A stretch of DNA of 21,089 nucleotides, taken from assembly GCA_013115125.1 (NCBI GenBank), contig JABANN010000560.1, forward strand, positions 1 to 21,089. Direction: 5' to 3'. Every line of letters starts with the position of its first letter. Within the stretch, counting starts at the first letter, position 1. Position numbers and translations under genes: made by a program. Below, piece by piece: positions 1 through 9,421 of the stretch. The notes beneath the pieces were generated by a model, which saw nothing but the letters and a program-made list of their open reading frames with translations, had not been told where the DNA came from and searched no databases. Source of the DNA: Perkinsus olseni (lineage: Eukaryota > Perkinsozoa > Perkinsida).

Positions 1-23
1 CGCGAATATCACACTATATCGCG
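1..23. repeat. Short imperfect inverted repeat at the window edge
   Basis: CGCGA-TAT at the left is complementary to ATATCGCG at the right, with one bulged A and a loop of about 6 nt. The repeat abuts the point where the neighbouring tRNA-Pro loses its 3' part, so it may be the end of an inserted element that continues outside the window. Only this edge is visible. Confidence 0.4.
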
Positions 24-27
24 CAGC

Positions 28-72
28 CCTCTCGCACCCTAAGCGAGAATCATACCACTAGACCACACAGCC
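28..72 (-). pseudogene. Truncated tRNA-Pro (AGG), 5' part only
   Basis: Read on the minus strand, the segment starts GGCTGTGTGGTCTAGTGGTA and continues through a D arm and an anticodon arm with loop TTAGGGT, anticodon AGG, flanked by TCTCGC and GCGAGA stems. This is the usual eukaryotic tRNA-Pro body. The T arm and 3' acceptor strand are absent: after the anticodon arm the sequence changes to the AT/CG inverted repeat at 1-23. Without a T arm or B box it should not make a functional tRNA, so I call it a broken copy. The 3' half could lie beyond the window if an element was inserted here. Confidence 0.75.
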
Positions 73-354
73 ACACAGAAAACTCCAATGAGTCCCGGGG
101 CCATATAGTCCTTCGAACACCTCCCACCAATGGCCTACGTGAATGCAAACTCCCGCGCGTTGCCAGCAACAAGCTTGGACCCTATCCATAGCGTTACAGA
201 ACCTGAAAAGCTTGATACTTTGGAACTTGAAACACCGAAAACTAGGTGGTGCCTATCTGAAACCAGTCCTGCCTAGAATCAACAGATCCGTTGGATAACA
301 CAGTCGCTCCCTGTCAACACTCAAATCACCACATAATATGCCTATTGAACCTAC

Positions 355-891
355 CCGAGGAGTTTGTAGGCGGCACAGCACACCAGGCTTTTGTATCACT
401 GACGAAATGCACTCCGCTGTCCCCTCGATTCCCAAAGATGCATACGGGTGGGGATTCAATCTTCTCGACGTGCACGGGGAAATTCACACCCGTGATCCAT
501 ACCCTGGCTGAATCTCGCGTAGATGCGTGGTGAGGGCTTACGGCACGGTAGTCAGCAGCCGGTCGAATCAAAATTGCTATCTGATCCGTCTGATAGACGG
601 GCTGCGATAAGGTTTCCAGCCGCAACCAAATCGCTCGTGCCGCAAAGCTTCCGGTGAACGGAAGTTTGCACTCCACCGCTGACTCGTTAATAACAACCGC
701 CGCTACGCGATGGCCATCGCCCATCTTGCATACCAACAGATCAATCCAGTCATCGAAGTACTGGCCCAGTAGGGTGACAATCACAGACCGTGGCGTTGAC
801 TCGATCTCGCGCGGCCAAGAAGACCGGAGTTCGGGCATAAGCGGGGGCTCAGGTGGGAAACGCGTCTCGAATGGTCGAGGGGGCAATAGAC
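355..891 (-). CDS. Exon of a protein with IPT/TIG-like (Ig-fold) modules, partial gene
   Basis: A 179-codon open stretch runs on the minus strand between a plausible acceptor (TTCATTGCAG before 891) and a plausible donor (GG|GTAGGT after 355). Two segments look like IPT/TIG modules: one around SVIVTLLGQYF, LLVCKMGDG and ESAVECKLP, the other around VWITGVNFP, PPVCIFGN, HFVSDTKAWCAVPP and SSGR. The pattern of a G-x-N/Q-F strand, then a C-x-F/M-G strand, then a C-x-V/L-P strand is typical of this family, which occurs in large surface or secreted proteins. The flanking exons could not be placed on either side (1-354 and 892-2420), so the full protein is unknown. The family call rests on recalled motif patterns and was not searched. 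Confidence 0.55.
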
Positions 892-2420
892 CTGCAATGA
901 ACTGTGATTATTCCTACGCAGCATTAAAGAGAATGATGCTGTCGGAGAAGTAGTGAGTCGAGCTCTCGCAGCCTAACGTTAAGCGGTTCATAATGAACCG
1001 TTCATTACCATGTAACGATACGACGCTACAGTCGAACTTCGATGAGTTCTCTCCATTCGTTCGTATAGAAGGCCAATCGAGCCAGGTCTACACTTGAATG
1101 ATTCGCCCGCTCAATTCACCAGGAATTTTCACATGACAACCTTGCTAGCTCCAGGGGTGAGGAGAGTGTGCACAGATATTCTAGCGTTTAACTGCGAGCA
1201 TAAATGAATGGCATATCCCACAATCCCTCTCCTAGCATTACCGCAGTTTTCCCTCCAGGACTCATAGGCCACTAAGGCGCCCACCAAATTCATAAGCAAT
1301 AACATCAGCATGTGCCCTATAGGTATGAAGGAGTAGCCATTTCTGTAAACTAGCTGAGATCAGATCAGTAAATTCTGTATTCACCAGAGCCTATCAAGAA
1401 TCCCCCGCTACCTTCTTCTCCATAACACGCACCACATAAACGGGTAATCGCATAAACACAACGGTAACTCGAAGGCCCAGCGCGATGCTTAGTATACTGC
1501 TGGCTCATTGACTCGCGCATCTTGCTAGCAATGGAAGTATTTTGATGAAAGGTCAGCAATCGCTCTTGGACTTTTCACCTGCTCTTACAAACATTAACGC
1601 GCAGAACACCTTGAAACGCCACACCCAAGTAACAACTCAACACGTACTGCAGAAGTAGATAGAATGGCTGGCGCAAAGATTGTTGTGTAGTCAACCGAGG
1701 CCACTCAGTCAGGCTGGGCTGCATCAGCGTGAAAATGAAATCGCCAGCGAAATACGGGAAGGACTCGATTCTAAAAAGGTTCGGCGGTTCACACGCAGTG
1801 AAAGATCCTGCGCAGTAAAGCCGCAGGGGTACGGCGTAGAATTATACTCGCCCGCCCAAAAATCAAAAAGATATATTGAAAGATTGTTTCTTTTCCTGCT
1901 GGGGGTCATGACGTGAACAGTTCATTTCATGGGGATCAATATGAAGGCACTTCATGAGCGCAGAATCTCGAGAATGGGCTTAACGTGTAGAAATCGATTC
2001 TGAGTTACAGAATGACTTTACTGAACAGGAGGGGCTCCTCATTGACAGTTGGCCATTGAGGAGTCCCCAAGCAGTGGACAGTCTTTCCCTGGCTTCCAAG
2101 AGTGCTCCCAGGATGAGTTAGACGCATCACATTTACTTCCTCCGATCCTTGCTTGATTGAGTTTGTACGTTACCTTGCCGGGTTCCATGACAGATGACGA
2201 TGATGAGCCCGGCTGATGCTCACAGAGTCTGTTACCCAGCTGATTCGTCGTCACCAACCAAAGATAGCACCTCCATGCAACGACATCTACAGGATATCTA
2301 CTAAATCAACCCTTGGCCTCGTGTGATTACCGTTGACTGACCTTCTATCTACAGGGGTTGTGTTCAGTGGCAGCGTCAATCGAGCTGTATCGTCGCCTGA
2401 GTTTTCTAATATTCTTCCGT
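892..2420. other. Stretch without a recognised gene
   Basis: Only short open frames of 60-80 codons occur on both strands and none shows a recognisable motif. Part may hold upstream exons of the minus-strand IPT/TIG gene and part the promoter of the plus-strand sortilin gene at 2421. The two genes appear divergently transcribed from this interval. Confidence 0.3.
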
Positions 2421-5400
2421 ATGCGAGCAGCCCTCCTCTCCTTGCTCTTTCTAGTAGCAGGTGTCGTAACCGCCCTTCAAACCAACAAGAAGGTGTCAGT
2501 GAAAGAAGTTGTACGCAACCGTTTCCTATCCTCTGGTAACCTCTCCATCCCTCAGGTCTTCGACAGCGCTGTTGCTGATATAATATGGCTTGGCTCGGAC
2601 AGCAAAATCGTTATCGTTCGAACCAGCCGAGGCAGGGTCTACAGGTGGGACAAGCCGCTCCTTGCCGCGTACCAGTTCGCTACTCGCAGATCAATCAACG
2701 GCGGTGACGTATGGGATGAGATCACGGATGCTCTTGTCGGAAGCAACTCCGCCAAGTGAGCCTTGAGCCACCTCTGCGTCGCCTAGAGTGTCGACAGGAC
2801 CTACGCTGACTACAGCAGCTCTGGTAGCCGTGATTTCTATCTTACCTCGATTGCAGCTAATGACAATGAGAAGAACATGGTCCTGGCTGTATCCAATCAC
2901 AGAGTATACTCACACCGCTCTATGATCGACCCATGATTTATCCCTCAGGTCCACTTCATCAGCGATGATGCTGGTCAGCGCTGGCGTGTCGTGAAGTACA
3001 AGGGTATACATTCTTATCTCTTTCATCCAGTTCGGCCAAAGTACCCACCACTAGTACCGTCACCACCATTACTTTCGATCTGTCAGGTGGGCCCTCATGT
3101 CTACATGGACCGAAGCGTGTGATTCCCGAACCACTCGAAGCGATGCCGATGTCGATCCTTGCCATCACTCTCTTTTCCTCACCCAGGTATAAGCGATCGA
3201 CTTGCGAGCTGCTATATCGTAGCATTCCGTAGAAAGCGTTTCCCCGGAAGCCTTCGTCCTTCATTCGCCATCTACGGCGGTTCGTTTATTACTTTCGTGT
3301 CATCCCTACTCGTTAGAGTACTCAACCCTGCTTCTTAGGATGGTGGCCGTACCTTCCTTCTTGTACAATCGTATGTTGTCCAGTTCGACTGGGGTGACAG
3401 GGCCTTCGGTCAAGAGGATAGAATCTATCTAACACATTTTTGGTAAGGGGGATGTACATCCATCACAGTGTTCATGCGCAACAACTTTGCAGGTCCAAGA
3501 CAGGCGACCAGCCTAAGCTCACTCTGTGGTCCCCTGGGGTTGACTTCGCCTACAGCGATGATATGGGTAGGGTGACTTTTCTTTTCTGTGCAATGTGGCT
3601 CTGTGAACAGCTTTCTCTTACTACAAAATCCCCCGTGGTCACCCTGAGCATTTTCGAACGATGTTGGTCAGCCTTCTTCTCGGCTCCCTTCAGGCCATAC
3701 CTTCTATCAGGCTGTATCCCAAGGCAATAAGTTCCTCATTAGCAACGGCTTCATTTTTGTAGCCCAACTAGTGGATAAGCGTAGGTTGCCTAGGGCCTAT
3801 GATGCGTGAATCGCGGTCATCGAGCTTGCCTGTTCTCCTTGATGCTGTCAAGACCAAGTTGGATTGGAGTGATGTTGTCCTCGTATGGATTAGGTTCTCA
3901 GAGCGTGAAGCTCATGGTATCCGCTGATGGTGGGGACCGTTTCGAGGCGGCGCGCCTTCCCGTCAAACTCGAGGAGAAAAGTTACACCATACTGGACACC
4001 AGCGAAGGTGGATCTGCTGCTGCACTCCTGCGGTCGGTTAAGGATCCACTTTAGGTGCTGTCATGCTTCACGTTAATCACGAGTCCCCTGGCAGCGGAGG
4101 TATCGGCAACGTTTACGTCAGCGACAAGGACGGTGTCCGATACAGTCTCAGCCTACCTAATAACGTATGTTCGAGGATAAGCCTCGGCAACGAGTGGCCA
4201 CCATTATATTCGATATCTGTATTTTCTGACTCTTGTGGCTACCTGTGTATCTTCCCATGCCGAATGAATCCTAGTTCGCTCGGTAGTTTCGGCTATTCGA
4301 GTATAACCGTCCAAGCTAAGATGAGCATAGTTAATCGTCGTATCCTGTAGCGCCGGGGCATCATCGATGACTCATCAACAATATAGGGAAATGAGTTGAC
4401 GATATGCATATCCATCCGCTATCATCTTCATAAGAGATTAAACGACTGAGCTGGCTCGGTGTTCACTTGTCATGTCATCTATTCATCAGGTACGAGGGAG
4501 TAACGGTGACTGTGAGTTCGACAAAGTAGCTTCGCTGGAAGGAGTGTACATGGCCAACTTCATGGACACTGATTTCGACAATGATGGCTACGAGGAGGAT
4601 ATCATGTCCGATGATGTAAGAGCTGGGCAAGCTACGCCACTATGCTCCGCACGGTGCAGAGTTCTTTCTCCGCTGCTAACGAGCTCGCTCCATTGAAATT
4701 GGCTGATGTTCAGGAGTCGGAAGACGCTAGTTTCGGGATGAGCCGCCATCATGGCCGAGGAAAAAGTGGCAAGGACGAGAGCCTCATACGTGAGAGCCGC
4801 CACAGTGCATCGACGCCTTAGGAATGAGACCCCGGCAGGCACCGTGATATCATTTGATAAGGGTGGCGTGTGGTCCTATCTAATCCCGCCCAGAGTGGAT
4901 TCTAGAGGCAAGGCAATTGATTGCCCTAGGGATAGGTACGGGGCTATCTGTAATATGATACGCCTTATCTGGCCATTCCAGGTGTTTTCTCCATTTGCAT
5001 GGCATCACCAACTTCCACAACTACGCTCCATTCTACTCATTGGAAACGGCTGTAGGGCTCATCATGGGCACCGGTAATTGACTCACGACTACGTTTGGTG
5101 CGCAACTCGGGCGAACAGCCTCGTAAGATGTATGTGCATCGTCACAAGCCTTCGAGTGGCTCGACTATCTCCGTTCAGTAATGCCAAAAAGGGTAGCTAA
5201 TTCTTCTAGGCAACGTCGGTCCTTATCTTCGGTTCGAGAAGGATGAAGTGAACACTTACCTGTCTCGTGATGGTGGTCTCACTTGGATTGAAGCACACAA
5301 AGGTGAGGTTTGCGGTCAGGGGCGAACTGTGTATCATCTCTCCATTCCCTCAACAAGCTACAGGTAGCTCAGTGGATTACCATGCAACATACATCAGTCG

Positions 5401-7856
5401 GATTAGAATGTTCATAACGAGAAGCCCTTTGGTTATTGGCAGGTGCATATATATACGAGTTTGGGGATCATGGAGGTCTCGTAGTGATGGCGGATGATAT
5501 CCAGAAGACTCGTCAAGTGGTGTTCTCTTGGAATGAGGGTCACAGCTGGTGATGCAACCGTCCTTTCTGGTTCACGGCGAGATGGACATTTTCAGGTACG
5601 ATTTCGATGTATCAGAACATTCCATGGCCGTCGATAACATCGTCACGGAGCCCACCTCCACCTCGACAAAGTTCCTGATGCATGGCACAAGGAGTGATGC
5701 TGGTAAGCCGCTCACGCGGCAAGGATCTAGCAAGCCGTACTTGCCTGATCCAGCAGGGATATTCCTGACCCGTATCGGCAGAGGGCGTTGTTGGTGAAAT
5801 CTAGTCCGCGATAAATGTCTAGTCCGTATTGTAGGCGTTGTCCATCCAAATTTTCACCCGCATAGAGCTTCAGATTTGATGTCCTTTGATTGCTTGTCTT
5901 GTGGACGCCCGTACGAACGTAACACTGCGGAGTAGGACGCAATATACTGTGCTAAAGCGTCCGAATCCAGCGTTGGGCGCTGGCACTCACGAAACAGGCG
6001 GCAAGGAAGTGGCCACGAGCAAGCCTGATGGAGTTGGCTCTATTACAGGCCGCTCGAAGGTTCCATCTTCCACTTCAGTACATCTGAGTCACTTGGATGA
6101 TGCCGTCGGAGCTGAATCCTGTACTCGCAGCACTCGTCTTCGCAGGTGTTCTCTACCATATCGACTTCGACACCCTGGGGCAACCCCAGTGCCAGGGCGC
6201 GTGGGCCGCCGATTCATCAGGCAGCGATTATGAGACATGGATACCGAGTGACGGGAGGTAGCCGACATGGTGAGAGGCCCTCTCGCCAGACCAGACTTCT
6301 TCAGGACCTCTGGGGATGCGTGCCTGCTAGGGAGGGTGATGAGCTATGTAAGACGGAAAAAAGACTCAGAGTGCTTCAACGGTAATCACTCGAATCTGGC
6401 CCCGTTGCGTCATCTAGATACTCTTGTTGATTCGTTTTGTGCTGAGATGTAGTGTGGCTGATACAACTCAACCGTGTAATTACAGCGCAGTTATGAAACA
6501 CAGGGTAGCAAGCGATGTGGTTTAGTTAACCAGAGTAATTTTGGATTCTTAAATTGTGGCCTGATTTGCCCGTTTGATGTCTAATACATGAGCATATTAT
6601 ATGATGCATATAAGTGTTTCTGATGAGTTGGCGAAAACTTGGCATGACGATAAATCGAAGTTGAGCTTTATCCGCCGTTGCTAGGTGAGAAGTTCGAGCG
6701 TCCTGTTGTACGTCACAACTGTCCCTGTACCCAAGAGGACTTCGACTGTGAGCTTGGTTTCGCCCGCAAGATTGGCGGTACAGACTGCAAACCAGTGGAT
6801 ATCGATGCCGTAAGCTGAGTGAGGGCTTGGGCCTCAATGAGTGATGGTCCAGGTACTCACCCCCGCCGAGATGCAGTGCACTTCCTCGGGAGTATTCTTT
6901 GCTGATGCTTATAGGAAGGTTGTCGGAGATACGTGTGAGGGAGGATGGCAACCTCAGAAGGAACGGGTACCGTGTCCGAGCCATAGTCCATTTTCCAGAG
7001 GTAACGCTAGGAATGATCTCCGCCGTAACTCGCACCAGAAGAAGTATTTTTATTCAGGAGCGGTTGCCACTCTACTCGTCATCGGCTTCCTAGTAGCTGT
7101 TATGTTCGGTGGGACTTACATCTCTGGGTCTGAGAGGTGGAAGAATACGATTGGCAACTATGGGTTTGAGACGCTTGAGTAGATCTGACGAGCCACTACT
7201 GATTATCACCCTCACTGTGACCCGCGCAGATACGTGAAATACTCGACTATTGGGCGGAGTGCTAAACTTGCTGTCCGGGCTACTGATGATATGGGACCAA
7301 GCGAGTAGTAAGCTATGCCCTATCGCCTCATGGAATGCAACGCTGACCAATTGACGGGGCATTCAGTGGACCGTGCAGCGCAGTAGTGAGGCTTGTTGAC
7401 TGCTTTCATTGCAGCTTCGATGATGCCCCGCAACTTGAGCAATATTCCACGAGTGTTGGCAAGAGTAAGAAGTTCGATGAGAGTGGAGAAGAGCTCAGGG
7501 TCGGTTCAAACTTTGAACTTCAAAGCGCCGGGTGGCGATGCGAGAAAAGACAATTTTCTGTTTCTCTCTCGGTTGTAGAGCATAGAGTCCCCCAGCGGCA
7601 GCGAAAGCTCGGGGGGCGGTGGTATCCCCGATTTGCTCGGAATTGATGGTGAGGACGATGATGCGGCCGACTCGGCAACACAGGTGACTCGGAGCTCCAT
7701 CGAAAGGGGTTTGTCCGGTTCGAATCTTATCAGGTTCGGATGCGATCTGGTGGCCTAGCCTCTGCCACGGGGGCCGTGCCTAGGCTGCAGCCTCCACCAG
7801 CTGGGCCGAGTAGCAGGCCTTCAAATAATGACGGTGATGATGGGCAACTCCTCTAG
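2421..7856 (+). CDS. VPS10: Sortilin / VPS10-domain sorting receptor, 24 exons
   Basis: Type I membrane receptor that sorts cargo from Golgi to endosome; in apicomplexans sortilin serves the apical organelles. I placed the exons by matching protein to the family: 2421-2755, 2798-2903, 2949-3003, 3042-3223, 3339-3442, 3493-3566, 3694-3780, 3894-4007, 4055-4164, 4490-4615, 4714-4765, 4806-4935, 4982-5073, 5210-5302, 5443-5548, 5596-5702, 6146-6257, 6305-6381, 6685-6809, 6853-7178, 7230-7304, 7415-7464, 7586-7733, 7784-7856. Together they give 2859 nt (952 aa plus stop), all in frame. Human sortilin is about 831 aa. The start was chosen for its signal peptide, [18 protein letters not shown]. Asp-box repeats include [36 protein letters not shown] and RDGGLTW. 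Key stretches follow sortilin order, e.g. [15 protein letters not shown] and [13 protein letters not shown]. All splice sites are GT-AG except the exon 4/5 junction, where no in-phase GT is visible. The exon 10-12 junctions are plausible rather than certain. Confidence 0.88.
6146..6967 (+). other. Ten-cysteine (10CC) module of the VPS10 receptor
   Basis: Exons 17 to 20 (first part) hold exactly ten cysteines: PQCQ, DACL, ECFN, NCPC (two), FDCE, TDCK, MQCT, DTCE and VPCP. The sequence [14 protein letters not shown] matches the sortilin pattern C-x-C-x(2)-E-D-F-x-C-D-x-G. In the family this module packs beside the propeller and helps shape the ligand site; that role is known for human sortilin and inferred here. 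The full cysteine count supports the exon choice independently of frame. Confidence 0.85.
7036..7115 (+). other. Transmembrane segment of the VPS10 receptor
   Basis: Exon 20 encodes about 24 hydrophobic residues around [21 protein letters not shown], preceded by basic and polar residues (RRNSHQKK) and followed by ERWKN. It is the only span after the signal peptide, giving a type I topology with about 800 luminal and about 134 cytosolic residues. Confidence 0.85.
7116..7856 (+). other. Cytosolic tail of the VPS10 receptor with sorting signals
   Basis: The tail spans the end of exon 20 and exons 21-24 and is about 134 residues long, against about 50 in human sortilin. It contains YSTI (YxxPhi type), an acidic patch in PSDFDDAP, LLGID (fits the clathrin box L-Phi-x-Phi-[DE]) followed by GEDDDAAD, a proline-rich stretch, and the C-terminal acidic dileucine DDGQLL right before the stop. 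These signals recruit AP complexes or clathrin in known sorting receptors; function here is inferred. The junctions of exons 21-23 were chosen by frame and splice signals, and an alternative reading of exon 22 exists. Confidence 0.7.
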
Positions 7857-8720
7857 CAGAGACTCTACCGAGCATCCGGCTACTTCATGCCGCAGCTGCT
7901 GCATCCGTTGCTGGGGATGGATCCTATATGTACCATCATACTGTCGTTATGACAGTGCCTCCTGAGTCTCGGGAGCTCCGATGATGGTATGTACATGCTG
8001 TAGGCTCAATGCTTCTCGTATGAAATGGCGTGTTGTGTCAACGCAGTTTGACAATTTCTGTACTATAAGCAAATCGTTGGTATGCGCCCCGCTCAAGTTC
8101 TCTTGCTCAGAGAGCGCGGATGTTTATGGAAATGCCTACCACATATCTCAAGTCGCAATCACATTAAGTAGGATGTTTACTCACTCAATGTGTCCTCCCA
8201 TCGCTTGTGTAGGCAGTGTTACTGCCGCAGTGATGTTTGACCAACAGCTTGAAGGGAAGATATCTAAACCAGTAGGACGACGGTGCAACGAATTATATCA
8301 GCGGACGAGGAACGCCATGACACATCCGCGATGCGCATTTAGCCTGTGCGAGATCCCATTACCGACCAACATAACCGAAGCGAGAATCTGCTTCGGGCCC
8401 TATTCTGTGTTGTGCAGTTGACATAGCCATGCAGACCATTCCAGCTTCACATTTTATACCTCCTTCTTCGAGCTGTTAGCCTTCCCCAGCAGCGCCGTGC
8501 AACGGATTGTTGCGTGTTCCTTCGGGCGACTTGCTTCTTTGTTCGCCTATTGTTAGGCTAACAATGTTAGCATTCGAGCTCTGAAGAGATTTTGTAGCCT
8601 ACGAAATCGTACGCGCTAGATTGGTAGGAAGATCTCCGTTGTGAGGTGCCAATTCCCTGCGCAAGTAGGCAGAATGTAACTCTAATCCTAGCTTCGGTTT
8701 TCTCTCTCTGGCGCTGTGTC
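7857..8720. other. Sortilin 3' flank, no confident gene
   Basis: Contains the likely 3' UTR of the sortilin gene, the structured element at 7931-7989, and an open frame of 146 codons at 7981-8421 that shows no motif or credible splice context. I see no RNA gene before the first degenerate tRNA at 8721. Confidence 0.35.
7931..7989 (+). ncRNA. Predicted three-way-junction RNA fold in the sortilin 3' UTR
   Basis: The outer stem TACCATCAT (7931-7939) pairs perfectly with ATGATGGTA (7981-7989). Inside are two hairpins: ACTGTC-loop-GACAGT (7940-7956) and CTCCTG-AGTCT-CGGGAG (7959-7975, one G-U pair). The structure starts 74 nt after the sortilin stop codon. The function is unknown; it could be an mRNA stability or localisation element, or a remnant of a small inverted-repeat element. 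Confidence 0.45.
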
Positions 8721-8793
8721 TAGCAGCTCTTTGCTTCGATCAAGTGACCTTCAGGATATGATCCCAACACGCTCTCCACTGCGCCAAGAGAGA
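8721..8793 (-). pseudogene. Degenerate initiator tRNA-Met copy
   Basis: The minus-strand sequence keeps TGGCGCAGTGGA, a CAT anticodon in loop ATCATAT, and ACTTGATCGAAGCAA in the T arm, all recognisably from the intact copy at 9851-9923. The anticodon stem, T stem and 5' acceptor strand carry many mismatches (5' acceptor about TCTCTCT instead of AGCAGCT). It lies just upstream of duplication unit A and seems to be a leftover of an older, mostly deleted unit. Confidence 0.7.
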
Positions 8794-8945
8794 ACGGGTC
8801 GCAGTTTGCAGGCCAAGGTCGCAATTCGCAGGACGCTCTCTGAGGTAGTTGGCAATTGCCTCCGCGAGCAAGTGATTCTCTTTCGTTGGAGGAGCTCGAA
8901 ATCATCAGAGTGGGCGTCGCGTCCGTTTTCCACTTGCTGAGACGA

Positions 8946-8984
8946 ATCAGTTTGGCTGAGTGGTCTAAGGCGCCAGAGCTGACA
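8946..8984 (+). pseudogene. tRNA-Leu relic with internal deletion (unit A)
   Basis: The 5' part (ATCAGTTTGGCTGAGTGGTC and following AAGGCGCCAGA) matches the intact tRNA-Leu at 9717-9798 and is joined directly to its 3' acceptor strand AGCTGACA. About 43 nt are missing, covering the anticodon loop, variable arm and T arm, so it cannot give a functional tRNA. The flanking sequence still aligns with unit B. Confidence 0.85.
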
Positions 8985-9034
8985 AGTAATAGCCTCTATA
9001 TATTTCTGTTCTCTTTTTCCGGCGAAAAAATGAG

Positions 9035-9121
9035 TAGCAGCTCCTTGTTTCGATCAAGGGACCTTTGGGCTTTGAGCCCAACAAGCTGTCCACTGCGCCA
9101 ACTTGGCGCCGCCAAGCTGCT
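9035..9121 (-). pseudogene. Altered initiator tRNA-Met copy with CAA anticodon (unit A)
   Basis: The T arm (CCTTGATCGAAACAAGG) and 3' acceptor AGCTGCT are identical to the intact iMet gene at 9851-9923. In the anticodon loop CTCATAA has become CTCAAAG, so the anticodon position now reads CAA (Leu) on an initiator body. A 14-nt insertion, apparently a local partial duplication (ACTTGGCGCCGCCA on the plus strand), separates the D arm from the 5' acceptor strand. Probably non-functional. Confidence 0.8.
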
Positions 9122-9198
9122 TTGATGGGATAATATGCTTTTGGCACCCGTGAGGAGGTTGCTACTAATAGTTCGAGTGTATGTACGACTGTCGCCTA

Positions 9199-9270
9199 TG
9201 CACCGTCCGAGAATTGAACCCTGACTATCCGCTTGGAAGGCAGATATCCTAAACATTAGACCAACGGTGC
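9199..9270 (-). tRNA. tRNA-Gly (TCC), unit A
   Basis: 72 nt on the minus strand. The acceptor stem GCACCGT/ACGGTGC is perfect, with discriminator A. The D arm is GTCT...GGAT, the anticodon stem TCTGC/GCGGA has one G-U pair, the loop is CTTCCAA with anticodon TCC, and the T loop is TTCAATT. The T stem CAGGG/CTCGG has one A-G mismatch, so the gene may be weak, but it is the only Gly copy in the window with a complete acceptor stem; the unit B copy is split by an insertion. There is no clear run of four Ts just downstream. Confidence 0.72.
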
Positions 9271-9347
9271 TCAATTGTATGAGAGTAGATTAGAAGTCTC
9301 GCGACTCACTGAGTCACTCACACACCTTCAGAGAATCATGAGAAATT

Positions 9348-9421
9348 TAGTGGAACCGAGAGCCGAACTTGGGAGCTACTGTGTGTTAGGCATTCGTCAT
9401 AACCAACTAGACCATTCCAAC
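9348..9421 (-). tRNA. tRNA-Val-like gene (AAC), possibly decayed, unit A
   Basis: 74 nt on the minus strand, with acceptor GTTGGAA/TTCCACT (one mismatch), D arm GTCTAGTTGGTTATGAC, loop CTAACAC with anticodon AAC as in tRNA-Val, and T loop TTCGGCT. The anticodon stem AATGC/ACAGT has two mismatches and the T stem CCAAG/CTCGG one, so folding is doubtful. Unit B carries the same sequence (13117-13190), so these changes predate the duplication. It is either a divergent tRNA-Val or an old pseudogene. Confidence 0.5.

Noticed and set aside
1333-1345. GTAGCCATTT resembling the start of a perkinsid/dinoflagellate spliced leader
   Set aside because: The match stops after ten bases, the remaining leader sequence and a downstream donor-type GT context are missing; chance similarity.
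6526-7035. 169-codon minus-strand frame
   Set aside because: Antisense to sortilin exons 19-20, whose plus-strand reading carries conserved cysteines and the membrane segment.
7716-7727. B-box-like GGTTCGAATC
   Set aside because: It lies within sortilin exon 23 (coding SGSNL) and no A box, anticodon arm or acceptor stem can be formed around it.
7981-8421. Open frame of 146 codons after the sortilin gene
   Set aside because: No motif, no signal peptide, cysteines scattered, no credible splice context, and it overlaps the structured element; likely a chance frame.
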